The notes below the pieces were generated by a model that made no database searches, was not told the DNA's origin, and worked only from the letters and a program-made list of their open reading frames with translations. From Prorocentrum cordatum (taxonomy: Eukaryota; Sar; Dinophyceae; Prorocentrales; Prorocentraceae), in NCBI GenBank assembly GCA_963575745.1, contig CAUYUJ010016700.1, positions 60,087 through 124,086 on the forward strand: 64,000 bases of DNA, in the 5' to 3' direction. Position numbers and translations under genes: made by a program. Shown in pieces: positions 1 through 9,562 of the stretch. How positions within the stretch are numbered: the first letter of the stretch is position 1; the number at the start of each line of letters is the position of its first letter.

Positions 1-689
1 GGGCGGGGCGGGCTGGGCGCCAGGCGCGCCGCTCGCCTCAGTGCCCAGGTCCGCCGATGCGGCGCCGCGAGCAGGGCCGTCTGGCCTTCTGGCAGGGAGC
101 GCGCCATGGGGCCGACCTGCGTCACCGCCGTCGCCGAACTTGCAGTCGTGAACCGCCTGCCTCCTGTCGGGCCGCCTGGCGCGCTGGCGGGGGGCGCGCC
201 GCAAGGCGGAACCGTGCAGCCGAGAACTGGCTTCGCTCCCGAATCGCTGCTCGGGAGGCCGCTGGTCACAGGTGCATGCGATGATGGAGGGCCACCCGAG
301 GCACCCGCCCGCCCACCGCCGCCCTCCTGGCCCTCGGCACCCTGCGCGAGCATGTCCAGGAGAACTGGGACAGCAAGTGAGAGCCTGGTGACGAGCTCTT
401 GGAGCAGCGTCGCACCAGCCTCGACTTCCCCGAGCCGCGGGGAGGAGATGCGGAGCGCTTGCCCTGCCGCCGTCGCGCGGAGGCTGCGGACCGCGGCCAG
501 CTCCGCTTCGAGCACGCCCACGCGCTCCAAGGCAGCGGCCAAGCGCCCGCACTCTGCCGCCCGCGCCGCGGCGCGCCTGGCGCGGCGAGCGGGCCAGAGC
601 GAGCCGCCAGGGGCGCCAGCGCGGGATGCGCGGGATGGCTGCTCAGCCGCCGCCTCGGCGGGGGCGGCTCGGCAGCCGACCGCAGCCAT
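1..689 (-). CDS. Partial intronless gene behind an intact spliced leader; unknown product
   Basis: The frame opens with ATG at 689-687 and stays open to the window edge (229 codons), so the C-terminus is missing. An in-frame TGA at 695-693 lies six bases upstream, which supports this start. The 22-nt DinoSL ends at 753, leaving a 63-nt leader with no other obvious signal. The protein begins MAAVGCRAAP, is rich in Ala, Arg, Gly and Pro, and has a heptad-like stretch around residues 45-70 (AAALERVGVLEAELAAV) that could be a short coiled coil, then a leucine-rich segment near residues 95-115 (LLQELVTRLSLAVPVLLDML). No family was recognised. The lack of introns together with a genomic leader suggests a retroposed mRNA copy. 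High GC makes chance open frames common, so coding status rests mainly on the leader, the upstream stop and the heptad segment. Confidence 0.5.
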   Translation of the reverse strand, partial: MAAVGCRAAPAEAAAEQPSRASRAGAPGGSLWPARRARRAAARAAECGRLAAALERVGVLEAELAAVRSLRATAAGQALRISSPRLGEVEAGATLLQELVTRLSLAVPVLLDMLAQGAEGQEGGGGRAGASGGPPSSHAPVTSGLPSSDSGAKPVLGCTVPPCGAPPASAPGGPTGGRRFTTASSATAVTQVGPMARSLPEGQTALLAAPHRRTWALRRAARLAPSPPR

Positions 690-752
690 TCCTCAAGAGG
701 TCGACGCTCTGGCGCCCGCGGGCCAAAACCGAGAGAAGACAGGCGAGGACGG

Positions 753-774
753 CTTGAGCCAAAATGGCTACGGA
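753..774 (-). other. Intact dinoflagellate spliced-leader (DinoSL) sequence
   Basis: On the minus strand these 22 bases match the DinoSL exon at every position; it begins TCCGTAGCC and ends TTTTGGCTCAAG. A spliced-leader RNA gene would continue with a GT donor after CAAG. Here CAAG is followed by CCGTCC, so this is the leader as found at the 5' end of a mature mRNA and points to a reinserted cDNA. Confidence 0.93.
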
Positions 775-1585
775 TGTGCGCGTGTGTGCGCGTGTGCGTG
801 TGTGCGTGTGTGCGTGTGTGCGTGCGCGCGTGCGTGCGAGCGTGCGTGTGCGTGTGTGCGTGTCTGTGTGCGTGTGCGTGTGCGCGTGTGTGCTTGTATG
901 GGTGAATGCGTGTGCGTGAGTGTGTGTGTGTGTGCGCGTGTTCGTGTGAGCGGGTGTGCGTTTGTGTGTGTGTGTGTCTGCGTAGTCGCGTTTGCACGTG
1001 TGTGCGTGTGCGCGTGTGTGCATGTGTGTGCGCGTGTGTGGGTGTGCGCGTGTGCGTGTGCGCGTGCATGGTTTGCGTGCGCGCGTGCGTGTGTGCGTGT
1101 GTGCGTGTGCGCGTACGCGTGTGCGCGTGTGCGTGTGTGCGTGTCCGCGTGTGTGCGTGAGTGCGTGTGTATGTGCGTGTGCGTGTGCGTGTGTGCATGT
1201 GTGCGTGTGTGCGTGTGTGTTTGTGTGCGTGTGTGCGTGAGTGGCGTGTGTGTGTGTGTGTGCGCGTGCGCGTGCGCGTGTGCGCGTGTGTGTGAGTGGG
1301 TGCGTGTGTGCGTGTGTGCGTGTGTGCGTGTGTGCGTGTGTGCGTGTGTGCGTGTGTGCGTGTGTGCGTCTGTGTTTGTGTGCGTGTGTGTTTGTATGGG
1401 TGTGTGCGTGTGTGCGTGTGTGTGCGTGTGCGTGTGTGTGTGCGTGCGTGTGCGTGTGCGTGCACGTTCGCGTGTGCGCGTGTGCGTGTGTGCGTGTGCG
1501 CGTGCGTGTGCGTGTGCGCGTTCGCGTGCGTGCGCGAGTGCGTGTGTGCGTGTGCGCGTGTGTGTGCGATTGTATGCGCGCGTGT
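775..1585. repeat. TG/CG-rich microsatellite (TGTGYG)n
   Basis: About 0.8 kb of alternating purine-pyrimidine sequence built from TGTGTGCG units with drift to TGAG, CGTG and CATG. It abuts the 5' end of the leader at 774. Such sequence can adopt Z-DNA. Long open frames on both strands here are low-complexity artefacts. Confidence 0.95.
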
Positions 1586-1654
1586 GTTTCGAGCCTCCTC
1601 CGCTCGTGCGGGGGGACGCTCGGGAAACGGAGGAATGTCTCGCCCTGTTCCTCC

Positions 1655-1798
1655 TCATTTTCCTCGCCCTCTACCTCTCTTCCTCGTCCTCCCCATCCTC
1701 AGATTGATCCTCCTCCTGTTCCTCCTCCCCCTCTTCCTTGCCTTCCTCCTCCTCGTTTCCCTTCTTCTCCTCCTCCTCCTCCTCCTCCTCCTCCATCT
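1655..1798. repeat. (TCC)n pyrimidine tract
   Basis: Imperfect TCC repeats with the pyrimidines on the plus strand; the cleanest run is about 1769-1793. Confidence 0.9.
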
Positions 1799-1814
1799 TG
1801 CCCATATACATGTT

Positions 1815-2095
1815 AGCCAACGTTGACCCCGAACAATGATGTATTGCAACACGTGCGGCGCAACATGGGTGGTGCAATGAATATGATCCAATCCAGGTGG
1901 TGCAATCCACGTGGTGCAATATACGTGGCACAAAGCAACGCTAAGCAATATACAGCAACGCGTAGCAATGCAAAGCAACGCAACGCAACCGAAAGCAATG
2001 CAATACATTGGAATCAAATATAAAGCAACGCTGAGCAATGCAAACTAGCGTGATGGAATGCAGAGCAATGCAAAGCATTGCAAAATGAGAACCTC
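1815..2095. repeat. Degenerate short-period array (GTGGTGCAAT / AGCAATGCAA)
   Basis: Roughly ten-base words such as GTGGTGCAAT, ACGTGGTGCA, AAGCAACGCT and AGCAATGCAA follow one another with drift. No coding signal is seen. Confidence 0.75.
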
Positions 2096-2099
2096 GCAC

Positions 2100-2950
2100 A
2101 ATCAACATCACGATCAATCATGGACGGCGGCGACGGGCGGCCACAAGCCGGCTGGGCCGACAACCAGGCCTAGATCCGTGGAAGAAGTAAGAACCCCTAA
2201 ATGCGAGCACTGCTCGGGGAGTCTGCGGACCCCTGCTTGCCAGGGGCGTCTAAGTGCGCGAAACATTTGGCCGCCCCCCTCCCCCTTTCCCAAAAGAAGG
2301 GGGGAGGAGAAGTGGGGCAGGCACGGAAATACGGCACTTCAGCAAGCAAACAATCTGTTTGTACAAGACGCCCGCACACAACAGGGTGCGTCATAGAGCA
2401 ACAACCACACACCCGATGTTCGTACAGTACGGAGTGGCTCTTCCGCGCTACAGAGCGCAACGGTTATCTCCAACGGTCGCCATCGCCGCTACCCTGCATG
2501 GCACAAGCAACTGAAATCGTCTGCGATGCATGCGATCAGGCGCTTGCCACCACTGGTCGCACCCGCAACTGGCACGTTGCGCGCAGTGCCCGTGGGGCGC
2601 GGGCGCGCGCAGTGGCTGGCTCTGCAGAAACTGCAGGGCAGTCTGGGGGGCGGCTGGAAAAACGAGCGTGCGACTGCCGAAGTAATGACCAGCATCGCGC
2701 GCGTGAACTTGCTACGGGGTCGCAACTTCGGGTGCGCATTGGTTCCGCGTTACTTTGCCCATTGAACCGCTATTGCGGGCGACAACGAAGCACCGGGGCT
2801 TGCGCGTCATGGCGGCGCAGGCAGCGTCGCAGCCTCGCGCGCGCGATGCGCGAGACACCGCAGCGCCGCGTGTGGAGCGCAGTCGCAGCACGGGCAGCCC
2901 TGGCGTAAACTTGGATGTTGGCTCACGCGCTCAAGTGTCGCCCGCTTGCG
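2100..2950. other. No supported gene
   Basis: Mixed-composition sequence with open frames on both strands, none with recognisable domains, leaders or splice structure. Nothing else was identified. Confidence 0.5.
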
Positions 2951-2954
2951 TGCG

Positions 2955-3110
2955 CGAGTGTGGTTCAACTGTAGCCCAGGCGTAGTTCAAGTGCAGTTCA
3001 GGTGTTAGCCCATGAAGTTCAAGTCTAGTTCCTATGTAGTTAGCGCAAATAACATCCAAGTGTAGTTCAAGTGTAGCCCACGTGTGTCAAAAGTAGCCCA
3101 AATAGGATTC
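2955..3110. repeat. Degenerate ~11-bp array (AGTTCAAGTGT / AGCCCAAGTG)
   Basis: The words AGTTCAAGTG, AGTTCAGGTG, AGCCCATGAA and AGTGTAGCCC alternate through this block. It is one of several loci in the window built from ~10-bp degenerate units. Confidence 0.7.
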
Positions 3111-3222
3111 GAGTGCTGTGCCGTAACTCCGCGCCTGCCCAGGGGGGGGGGGGACGAGGGGCGACGTGCACGCATACGCGTTGGTTGCAAACCCGTGCGC
3201 GCGTGCGCACGCAAGCTCAGAG

Positions 3223-3294
3223 AAGCGGCGTTTCCCGTTCTTGTCCAGGAAGGTTTGGGGGAACCTGACCAGACAAGAACGGGAAACGCCGCTT
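3223..3294. repeat. Perfect 23-bp inverted repeat (hairpin)
   Basis: Left arm 3223-3245 (AAGCGGCGTTTCCC then GTTCTTGTC) is exactly complementary to right arm 3272-3294. The 26-base spacer itself has a small AGGTT/AACCT stem. This is the strongest simple hairpin noticed in the window. Confidence 0.9.
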
Positions 3295-3344
3295 TGTCCA
3301 CAAGGCTTGTCGGGTAACGTCTGGTTGAGCACGCCACAAAAAAA

Positions 3345-3560
3345 ACGCGCTGGAGTGCCGCGCTGAAGTGCCGCGCTGGTCTGCCGTGCTGGTCTGCCGC
3401 GCTGGCCTTGCCTCCTCCCCATCCTTTTCCGCCTCCTCCTCCTCTCCTTCCTTCTCCTCCTCCTTCCCCCCTTTCGACGTCATCTGCCTCTTTTTCTCCT
3501 CCCACTCCTCCTGCTGTTGCTGCTATTGCTGCTGCCGCCGCACGACCCCCCCCCCGCAGA
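3345..3560. repeat. Tandem GTGCCGCGCTG words, then TCC and CTG tracts
   Basis: About four copies of an 11-13 base word (GTGCCGCGCTG / TCTGCCGCGCTG) at 3355-3405, then imperfect TCC repeats and a short TGCTGTTGCTGCT stretch near 3510-3535. Confidence 0.75.
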
Positions 3561-3785
3561 CGATTAGCCAGGGATCGCGCGGGAGGGGGCCCAAGCGCCT
3601 TCCCCACAGATAGTTCGCCAGAACCCGCGGAGAGCGGGATTAGTGGTTGCTTTTCCGAGCTTAGTGGTTGCCTGTGGTTGCTGTGGTTACTCTGGTGCGA
3701 GCGTGCGTGTATACACGCGTGCCTGTGTATGTGCCTGTGTGAACGGTTGTGTGCGTGCGTGCGCGCGTGCGTGCAAGGTTGTGTT

Positions 3786-3922
3786 ATGGGAGCGACGGGA
3801 GGGGGGGATGTACGGCGTGCGTGCGGGATGTGTCATGGGGGCGACGGGCGGTGTACGGCGTGCGTGCGGGATGGGTTATGGGGGCGACGGGCGGGGGGGA
3901 TGTACGGCGTGCGTGCATGACG
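3786..3922. repeat. ~50-bp tandem repeat, three copies
   Basis: Three copies of a G-rich unit containing GCGACGGG, then TACGGCGTGCGTGCGGGAT. The copies differ by small insertions around the poly-G segment. Confidence 0.8.
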
Positions 3923-3934
3923 AAGGAGGGAAAG

Positions 3935-4165
3935 AGTGATGAGGAGGAGGAGGAGGAGGAGGAGGAGGAGGAGGAGGGGGAAGAGGAGAAAGAGGAGGAT
4001 GACGGAGGAGACGCAGGAGACGGAGGAGAGACGGAGGAGACCTCGGAGACGGAGGAGAGACCTCAGAGACGGAGGAGACGGAGACCTCGGAAACGGAGGG
4101 GACCTCAGAAACGGAGGGGACCTCAGAAACGGAGGGGACGGAAGAGACGGAGGAGACCGGATCTC
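3935..4165. repeat. (GGA)n and ACGGAGGAGACCTC-type array
   Basis: A pure GGA run grades into 12-18 base units of ACGGAGGAGAC, ACCTCGGAG and ACCTCAGAAACGGAGGGG. The polypurine strand is the plus strand, opposite to most TCC tracts in the window. Confidence 0.85.
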
Positions 4166-4318
4166 GAGCTAAGATGCTGCGAATGCCGCTTTCCGATAAT
4201 GTATCTAGCGAGAGCCTCATGTTCAACGAAAGACGTCTCAACCACACGGCTTCAACATCTCAATTGTTTGAGAATGTCTCAGGCGAAACGGCAATGTCCA
4301 ACGATTCGCTGGATTTCG

Positions 4319-4418
4319 NNNNNNNNNNNNNNNNNNNNNNNNNNNNNNNNNNNNNNNNNNNNNNNNNNNNNNNNNNNNNNNNNNNNNNNNNNNNNNNNNN
4401 NNNNNNNNNNNNNNNNNN
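4319..4418. other. Assembly gap (100 N)
   Basis: Exactly 100 N, probably a fixed-size scaffold gap. The right flank (4419-4480) is a TCC tract, so low-complexity sequence may explain the break. Confidence 0.98.
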
Positions 4419-4480
4419 TCCCTCTCTCCCTCCTCATCCTCCTCCTCCTCTCCCTCCTCCTCCTCCTCCTCGTCCTCTGA
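4419..4480. repeat. (TCC)n tract at gap edge
   Basis: Imperfect TCC/TCCC repeats starting at the first base after the gap. Confidence 0.85.
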
Positions 4481-4564
4481 ATGCTCTGAGAGTACCGCCA
4501 AACGGGCCCCAACGGGCAAATATTGCTCAATTTCCTGTGGGAAGACGTGCAGCTTTAGCATACT

Positions 4565-4930
4565 AGCCTGTTTCGTCTCGAAAGCGTCCAAGATGGCACG
4601 AGGGGCCCAACAGATCGTTCCGAGGCGGCCAATGAGGCCACCAAAAGGACCCCAAGACGGCCAAAAAGGGCCCAGGCCCCCAAGACGGCCCAAACGAGCG
4701 CCTACAGGGCCCTAAGGGGGGACCAAAATGGGGAATACAAATTGACAGTTCGAACCTGTCCCCCAAGATGACTCCAAGAGGGCCCCCAAAGGCCCTCGAG
4801 GCGCCTCCAAGAGACAAAAAGGTCTCCACGAGGCTCCCCAGAAGCCTCCAAGGGGCCCCAAGGAAGACTCGAAACGCCTCCCAGATGCCCCCAGGAGTCC
4901 TCCATGAGGCCGAATCTGGGGGGTCGGTGG
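4565..4930. repeat. Degenerate CCCAAGACGGCC decanucleotide array
   Basis: Successive words such as CCCCAAGACGGCC, CCCAAGAGGGC and CTCCAAGAG at ~10-bp spacing. The same word family builds the arrays at 12.2, 15.3-16.5 and 24.5-25.1 kb. Confidence 0.8.
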
Positions 4931-5044
4931 AAAATGGCGTAAGCCACTTGAAGAACTTCGCCCAGAAACGGCCCTAGACGTGCCGGTAGGGCGGGCCAGG
5001 ACTCCCGCCTGAGACGTCCTCACCATCTATGATCATGAAGCTTG

Positions 5045-5710
5045 AAACTTGCAGCAACGGACGGTTCTCAAAATGGTGCTCGCCGGAGCGCCGAGCACTC
5101 GTCTTGAAGGAGTTTGCAGCAGCTTCCAGAACGAGGGCGGGCCCAGTTCCACACGGTGTCTCTCACCCGACCGCCGCACACACTCGTCTTCATAACTTTG
5201 CACCAGCTGCCCGGGTGGAGGGCGGCCCGGCCCGTTTCCAACATGCAGCCGTCACGCCACCGCCGCGCACATCCGTCCTTTCATACGTGGCAGCAGCCTC
5301 CCAGAATGGAAGGCGACCCCGTTACAAGATGCGGCTCTCACCCCGGCGCCGCGCACATTTGCCTGACAAGTTGCAGAAGCTTCCAGGAAGCAGGGCAGGC
5401 ATATTAAAAAGGAGCTCTCGCCAAAGCGCCGCGCACATTGGTCTTACAAGTTTGCGACAGCTATACGGATGGATGGCGGACCATTTTCGACATGTGGCTC
5501 ACGACTTAGCATCGCGCACAAACGTCGTAAAAGTTCATAGCCGCTTCAAGCATGGAGGGCGGGCCGTTTTCAAACTATCGCCCACGCCAGAGCGCCTCGC
5601 ACACTCGTCTGAAAAACACAGCATCTTCAAAAAAAGAGGGCGGGCCGTTATCAAAACATGGCTCTCGCCTTGGCGCCACGCACGTTCGATTTCAAAGTTG
5701 AACCGGTTTA
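5045..5710. repeat. ~83-bp minisatellite, about eight copies
   Basis: The landmark CGCGCACA(T/C)TCG-type word recurs near 5093, 5170, 5258, 5349, 5430, 5514, 5598 and 5679, giving 77-91 bp spacing. Each copy also carries a GAGGGCGGGCC word and a CTCTCGCC word. A 267-codon plus-strand frame crosses the array, but the spacing is irregular and not a multiple of three, so coding is unlikely. Confidence 0.85.
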
Positions 5711-5727
5711 CGGTTTCGCATGGTAGA

Positions 5728-5890
5728 AGTCCGAGGAGTGGTGTCCTGGCAGGAGTGGGGACTGTCAGGACGCAACAGTCACGCAGCTTCGCGGCGTTGA
5801 AGTCCCAGGAATGGTGTTCTTGCGCGAGTTAAGAGCGTCAGCACGCAAAGTCACGTTGATTCGCGGCGTTGAAGTAACAGGAACTGCGTT
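5728..5890. repeat. ~74-bp tandem repeat, two-plus copies
   Basis: GGTGTCCTGGCAGGAGTG..GGACTGTCAG, then TTCGCGGCGTTGAAGTCCC, recur with drift; TTCGCGGCGTTGAAGT is exact in two copies. Confidence 0.7.
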
Positions 5891-6020
5891 TTGGCACGAC
5901 TGAGGGTTCTCAGACGATCGTCTTCGGATGGATCAAATCCTACCAAAACATCCTGTGGGGACATAACAATTATGAAAAGCGAAATGGAGGGAAGGGTTGC
6001 AGTCGACCACATAATAAAGA

Positions 6021-6170
6021 CGCACGATCGGGATGCAAGGGCCTTGGAAGGCCGTGTCAACAGTTTGCGGGCGGGGCGCGGCCAGCGAAAGCTGCCAAGG
6101 ATGAGCCAAAGGGGAAGGATACAAGGGTAACCTTAGAACGTCGCTCCTCCTTACTATGCGGGTTGACGGT
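6021..6170 (+). mobile_element. Dispersed repeat A, copy 1
   Basis: Shared blocks in order: GGATGCAAGGGCCTTGGAAG, GGGGCGCGGCCAGCGAAAG, GATGCAAGGGTAACCTT (here with ATACAAGG), then TCCTTACTATGCGGGTTG. Copies lie at 7.4, 9.2 and 10.9 kb in the same orientation. No terminal repeats or coding capacity were seen; the transposition class is unknown. Confidence 0.8.
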
Positions 6171-6204
6171 ATTGCAACATCAGTGATGCGACATGGGTTT
6201 ACAT

Positions 6205-6329
6205 CCACCTCCTCCTCCTCCTCCTCCTCCTCCTCCTCCTCCTCCTCCCCCTCATCCTTCTCCTCCTGCTTCTCCTGCTCCTCCTGCTCCTCCTCCTCAT
6301 CTTCCTCCTCATCCTCCTGCGACCTCCTC

Positions 6330-6363
<34 letters not shown>

Positions 6364-6365
6364 TC
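6205..6365. repeat. (TCC)n tract
   Basis: Long imperfect TCC repeat ending in a poly-C run at 6353-6362. Confidence 0.95.
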
Positions 6366-7424
6366 AAGGAAGAGAGGGGAAGAAGCCCTTTGGAGCAGAC
6401 TGATTTGCGTTGCTGTCCGTATGAGGCAAGCTTTAAACGTGCTCACACATCTCAAACGAGATTCCGCCACAGGGCCTGACGAGATTCCAGTCCGAAGTCT
6501 CGTCGCCTGTTCAGTCGAGACACAAGAGGAAGGAGGAGACGACGAGGGGGGCAGGGCAAAAGGATCGAAGAAAGCGCAGTACGAGACATCGGCGGCATCC
6601 AGGGGCTTCTTCTGGACGTCCAGAGAGAACCGAACGCGCAACTCGAAAACTCGACCTTGGATCCTCGATGGGGGGCCGCAGCAATCGCCGCTGTCTCACC
6701 TGGCCGTCCCCCCAAGGGAGAAGGAGGAGGAGGAGAAGGAGGAGGGACCGAGGTTCCTCCTCCTCCTGCTCCTCTGCTTTCTCCTCCTCCTCCTCCTCCT
6801 CGTCTTCCTCCTTGAGGGGAGAGAGGGAGGAGGGGAGGGAGGGGAGGGGGAAGGGGGAAGGGCGGGGTGGGGCCAGCTTGTGCTTGCAAAACGAATCGAC
6901 CTGAGTCCCCGCACCATCGGGAATGCAGCATCTACCTCGAAGGGAGGAGAGGGAGGGGGGGGGAGGGGGAAGGCGGGGGAAGGGGAGAGGGTCGGGGGAA
7001 AGGGATGGGTTAAGGGCGATGGCCACCCCTCCTCTCCGAGAAGACTGCATCCCAATCATCAGCCACTGCCTCCTCACAGGCAGAATACGTACGAGCGGCC
7101 GTCTTTCAAGCGCGCTCCCGCCAGGAGATGACCCGCCAGCGCGCCTCTTCGTCCCAAGAGACACCCACCTCCTCCCTCATTCCGCCTCCTCCTCCTCCTC
7201 CCCCTCCCCCTCCGACAGAAACCTTTGCGAAAACATGCCCCTCCGCCTCCTCCTCCTCCAGCTCCTCCAGCTCAGCCCGCTCGCCCCGAGACCGTCAACT
7301 GGTTCTGGGGGGTCTGGACCCGTTTCCCGCAGGACCAACACCCTGACATCCGCCGATGAGTCTTTGTCAATGTGTGGCCCCGAAGGTCCCCACCGCTTCC
7401 CCGGAGTTATAGTGAACACGTATG
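6366..7424. other. No supported gene; GGA/TCC and G-rich tracts
   Basis: Contains GGA at 6718-6745, TCC at 6755-6810, and G-rich minisatellite-like sequence at 6815-6870 and 6935-7010. Some minus-strand stretches look faintly coding (for example 6900-6950), but no exon could be defended. Further exons of the P2X-like gene upstream may be hidden here. Confidence 0.5.
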
Positions 7425-7585
7425 GTAAGGATGCGCGGCAAGGATGCAAGGGCCTTGGAAGCCCATGCTGACGTTGTTCGAGTGGGGCGCGGCCAGCAAA
7501 AGTTGCCAAGGATGTGCCGAAGGGGCAAGGATGCAAGGGTAACCTTTTAGAGTCGCACATCCTTACTGTGCGGGTTGGCTGTAAT
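7425..7585 (+). mobile_element. Dispersed repeat A, copy 2
   Basis: Same ordered blocks as copy 1 (AAGGATGCAAGGGCCTTGGA, GGGGCGCGGCCAGC, GATGCAAGGGTAACCTTTTA, TCCTTACTGTGCGGGTTG). This copy is the closest to copy 1. Confidence 0.8.
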
Positions 7586-7835
7586 TTTTCGCCTCGGAGC
7601 AATTGTTGATGGCCCCTGGGCCCGATACGGGGCCACGGCGGCTGAGGCCGAAGAACACCGCCCGCGCCGACAAGAACAAATCACCCCGTCGGAGGTCTCG
7701 GCCGCCTCACGGCGATGTGCGACAGAGACAGCGCAGGGGACGGAGCTGGCAGGTGGGGCACGCTGCTGCCTTCGCTTCGCACGCGCGAAGGCCCGCGCTT
7801 CTGAGAGAACGGCCCCCATCCTCGGCCACGCCCAC

Positions 7836-8976
7836 CTCAGGCCGAATGTAGCCGGTGTCGATAGAGAGCGGCACCTTGTCCGGCACAGTCCCGTCTGCCT
7901 CCTCCTCCGGGACGCCTCCGTGCCAGGCGGCTTCGACGAGGGCCCGGAGCGTCACGTTGACGAAGCGGCCCCCGTTGCTCTGGCCCCACCACTCCACCTC
8001 CTCACCTTTGGCGTTGAAGAGCCTCGTCGTCACGGCCTCGCCCCGTTGCCTCCGCTCCTTCCGCCGCTCCACCCTCGGGCGGCCAGCCCGGGGCGGAAAC
8101 GAGGAGGGGCGGGCCTGCTCAGAGGGCTCGGGAGTCCCCCAGCCTTCCGAGAAATGCTCGCAGCCTTTCCCGACAGCACGGAGCACTTCTCAGAGGGCCG
8201 CAAGGCTAATGAGAAGCCCCGCCGCCTTCTGAGGGTCTTCCCCCTCTCACGCCAAGCCCCCCCTCGCTCGCCGCCGACACTCCTCCTTCCACCCTTCTCT
8301 CTCGCTCGTCCCCTTTCCCCTGTGCCTCCCTCCTCCCCCCTCTCACTCCCCGTTGCCCCTCGAGCTCTTCACTCCCCCTCGCCATGGCCTCGTCCCACTT
8401 GCCTCCGTCAGAGTGGAAAGCCCCCTGGTGGCTCCGGTAGAGGTCGCGGCTCAGCAACGCGTCGGAATTGAGCACGGAGATCTCGTGCGTGAAAGCCATC
8501 CGGACCTCATCCGCGCCCGCGACAAAGTAGCTGCCCGAATTGGTGCACTTGCTATCGTTAAGCTCAAGTCCGCTCGGGCACTCGTCACCAGCCGGCGCGG
8601 AAAGGTTCGCCGGCACGGAGACTTCCTCGCTGTAGTAGGTGGGAATCCAAGCGCCGCTCTCGCCGTACTTGCTGATCTTGTATCGCTCGTGCGCATGCAG
8701 GCACGCCCCCGCTGTCCCTTCGGCGCCGCACCTCTTTGCACACTGGGTGGTGTTGTATTCGCTGGATGCCAGCATCGCCATGCTGCTGGTGTCTGGGCAG
8801 ACTGCCAAGCTATCGTTCAGGTAGGCGTCCGTCGGGCACTGCGACCCGCACATCGACACCTTGACATCGGGCCTCACCATGACCCTGTACGAGGAGCCGA
8901 AGACAAGAAGTCCCACGAAGATCACCAGAAAGAAGCCCTTGACAAAATAGTAGAGGACGCCGAGCCGGGGATTGTC
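7836..8976 (-). CDS. P2X-receptor-like membrane protein, two exons of a longer gene
   Basis: Exon A runs 8976-8399 and exon B 8022-7836. Exon A follows a good acceptor (TTTGTTTGTACTCCAG) and starts DNPRLGVLYYFVKGFF: a short cytoplasmic lead, then one membrane helix (YYFVKGFFLVIFVGLLVF), then a Cys-rich ectodomain with CGSQC and several N-glycosylation sequons (NDS, NTT, NLS). Donor GGCAA|GTGGGA and acceptor GACGAG|G join the exons in frame as SDGGK-LFNAKGEEVEWW. Exon B probably ends at CCTGAG|GTGGGC. The order of first helix, Cys-rich ectodomain and a VxGADExxMxFTHEI-like segment resembles, from memory, a dinoflagellate family annotated as P2X purinoceptor-like (ATP-gated cation channels with two helices). 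The first exon and the second helix were not found. The assignment is tentative; the exon structure is better supported than the name. Confidence 0.55.
8145..8245. repeat. CTTCTGAGAAG-type palindrome cluster
   Basis: Words CTTCTCAGAG, AATGAGAAGC and CCTTCTGAGG sit inside the P2X-like intron. Related clusters lie at 53.28, 54.74-54.89 and 63.4 kb. Confidence 0.5.
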
Positions 8977-9224
8977 CTGGAGTACAAACAAAGTGCACAC
9001 GCATGGACAAACATAGATCTGCGCGGACATGCGACCATATCTTTAATCGCGCAACTATGGGAGAGAATGAAGGGAGGAGACAGAAAGGGACACGGACACC
9101 GGAAGATCGAGGCGCCATCCGTCTACCCTGTGTGCGAAACCAGGGCTGCCACATTGGCAGGCAACCTGCAGCTTGAAACGGACCTCCGAACAATTATGCG
9201 TGTGACATATGGTTAAGGACACGC

Positions 9225-9380
9225 GATCAGGACGCGCGATAAGGATGCAAGGGCCTTGGAAAGCCATGTCGACACTTCGCGGGCGGGGCGCGGCCAGCGA
9301 AAGCGGCAAAGGATGGTCAGAAGGGGAAAGATGCAAGGGTAACCTTGGGAAAATTGCTCATCCCCACCATGCAGGTTGAC
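9225..9380 (+). mobile_element. Dispersed repeat A, copy 3
   Basis: Blocks AAGGATGCAAGGGCCTTGGA, GGGCGGGGCGCGGCCAGCGA and GATGCAAGGGTAACCTTGGG are present; the 3' block reads TCATCCCCACCATGCAGGTT. It separates the unknown exon at 9.4-9.56 kb from the P2X-like exon A. Confidence 0.8.
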
Positions 9381-9400
9381 AGGATGCGTGTGACGTATGG

Positions 9401-9562
9401 TTAAAAACCGATGTCCATGATGACATACTTGGGCATCGTAACGTTGAATTGGGGCATGAATCGCTTTCTCCAGTACTGGAGGCCCACGGCGTTCTCGATC
9501 TCGGCGAGCCTCTCTGGGGATGAGCCCGGGGCGGCCGAGAAGAGCGGGAGAGCCGCACGGTA
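9401..9562 (-). CDS. Terminal exon of an unknown gene
   Basis: A coding-like frame ends ...MPKYVIMDIGF with TAA at 9403-9401. It begins after an AG at 9564-9563; the codon before is an in-frame TAG, so the exon cannot extend upstream. The residues (YRAALPLFSAAPGSSPERLA, then EIENAVGLQYWRKRFMPQFN) have normal protein composition, unlike the surrounding repeats. It is followed at once by dispersed repeat A. No family was recognised. It could be the last exon of a gene lying upstream or a stray retroposed fragment. Confidence 0.45.
   Translation of the reverse strand, partial: YRAALPLFSAAPGSSPERLAEIENAVGLQYWRKRFMPQFNVTMPKYVIMDIGF

Noticed and set aside
753-774. A spliced-leader RNA gene
   Set aside because: No GT donor follows CAAG, and no second copy or array is nearby; the mature-mRNA form fits better.
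106-1826. Long open frames on both strands through the TG-rich tract
   Set aside because: They are Cys/Val/Arg or His/Thr/Arg low-complexity translations of a dinucleotide repeat, open in many frames at once.
5029-5832. 267-codon plus-strand frame
   Set aside because: It lies entirely in an ~83-bp minisatellite with irregular spacing; no domain or splice signal.
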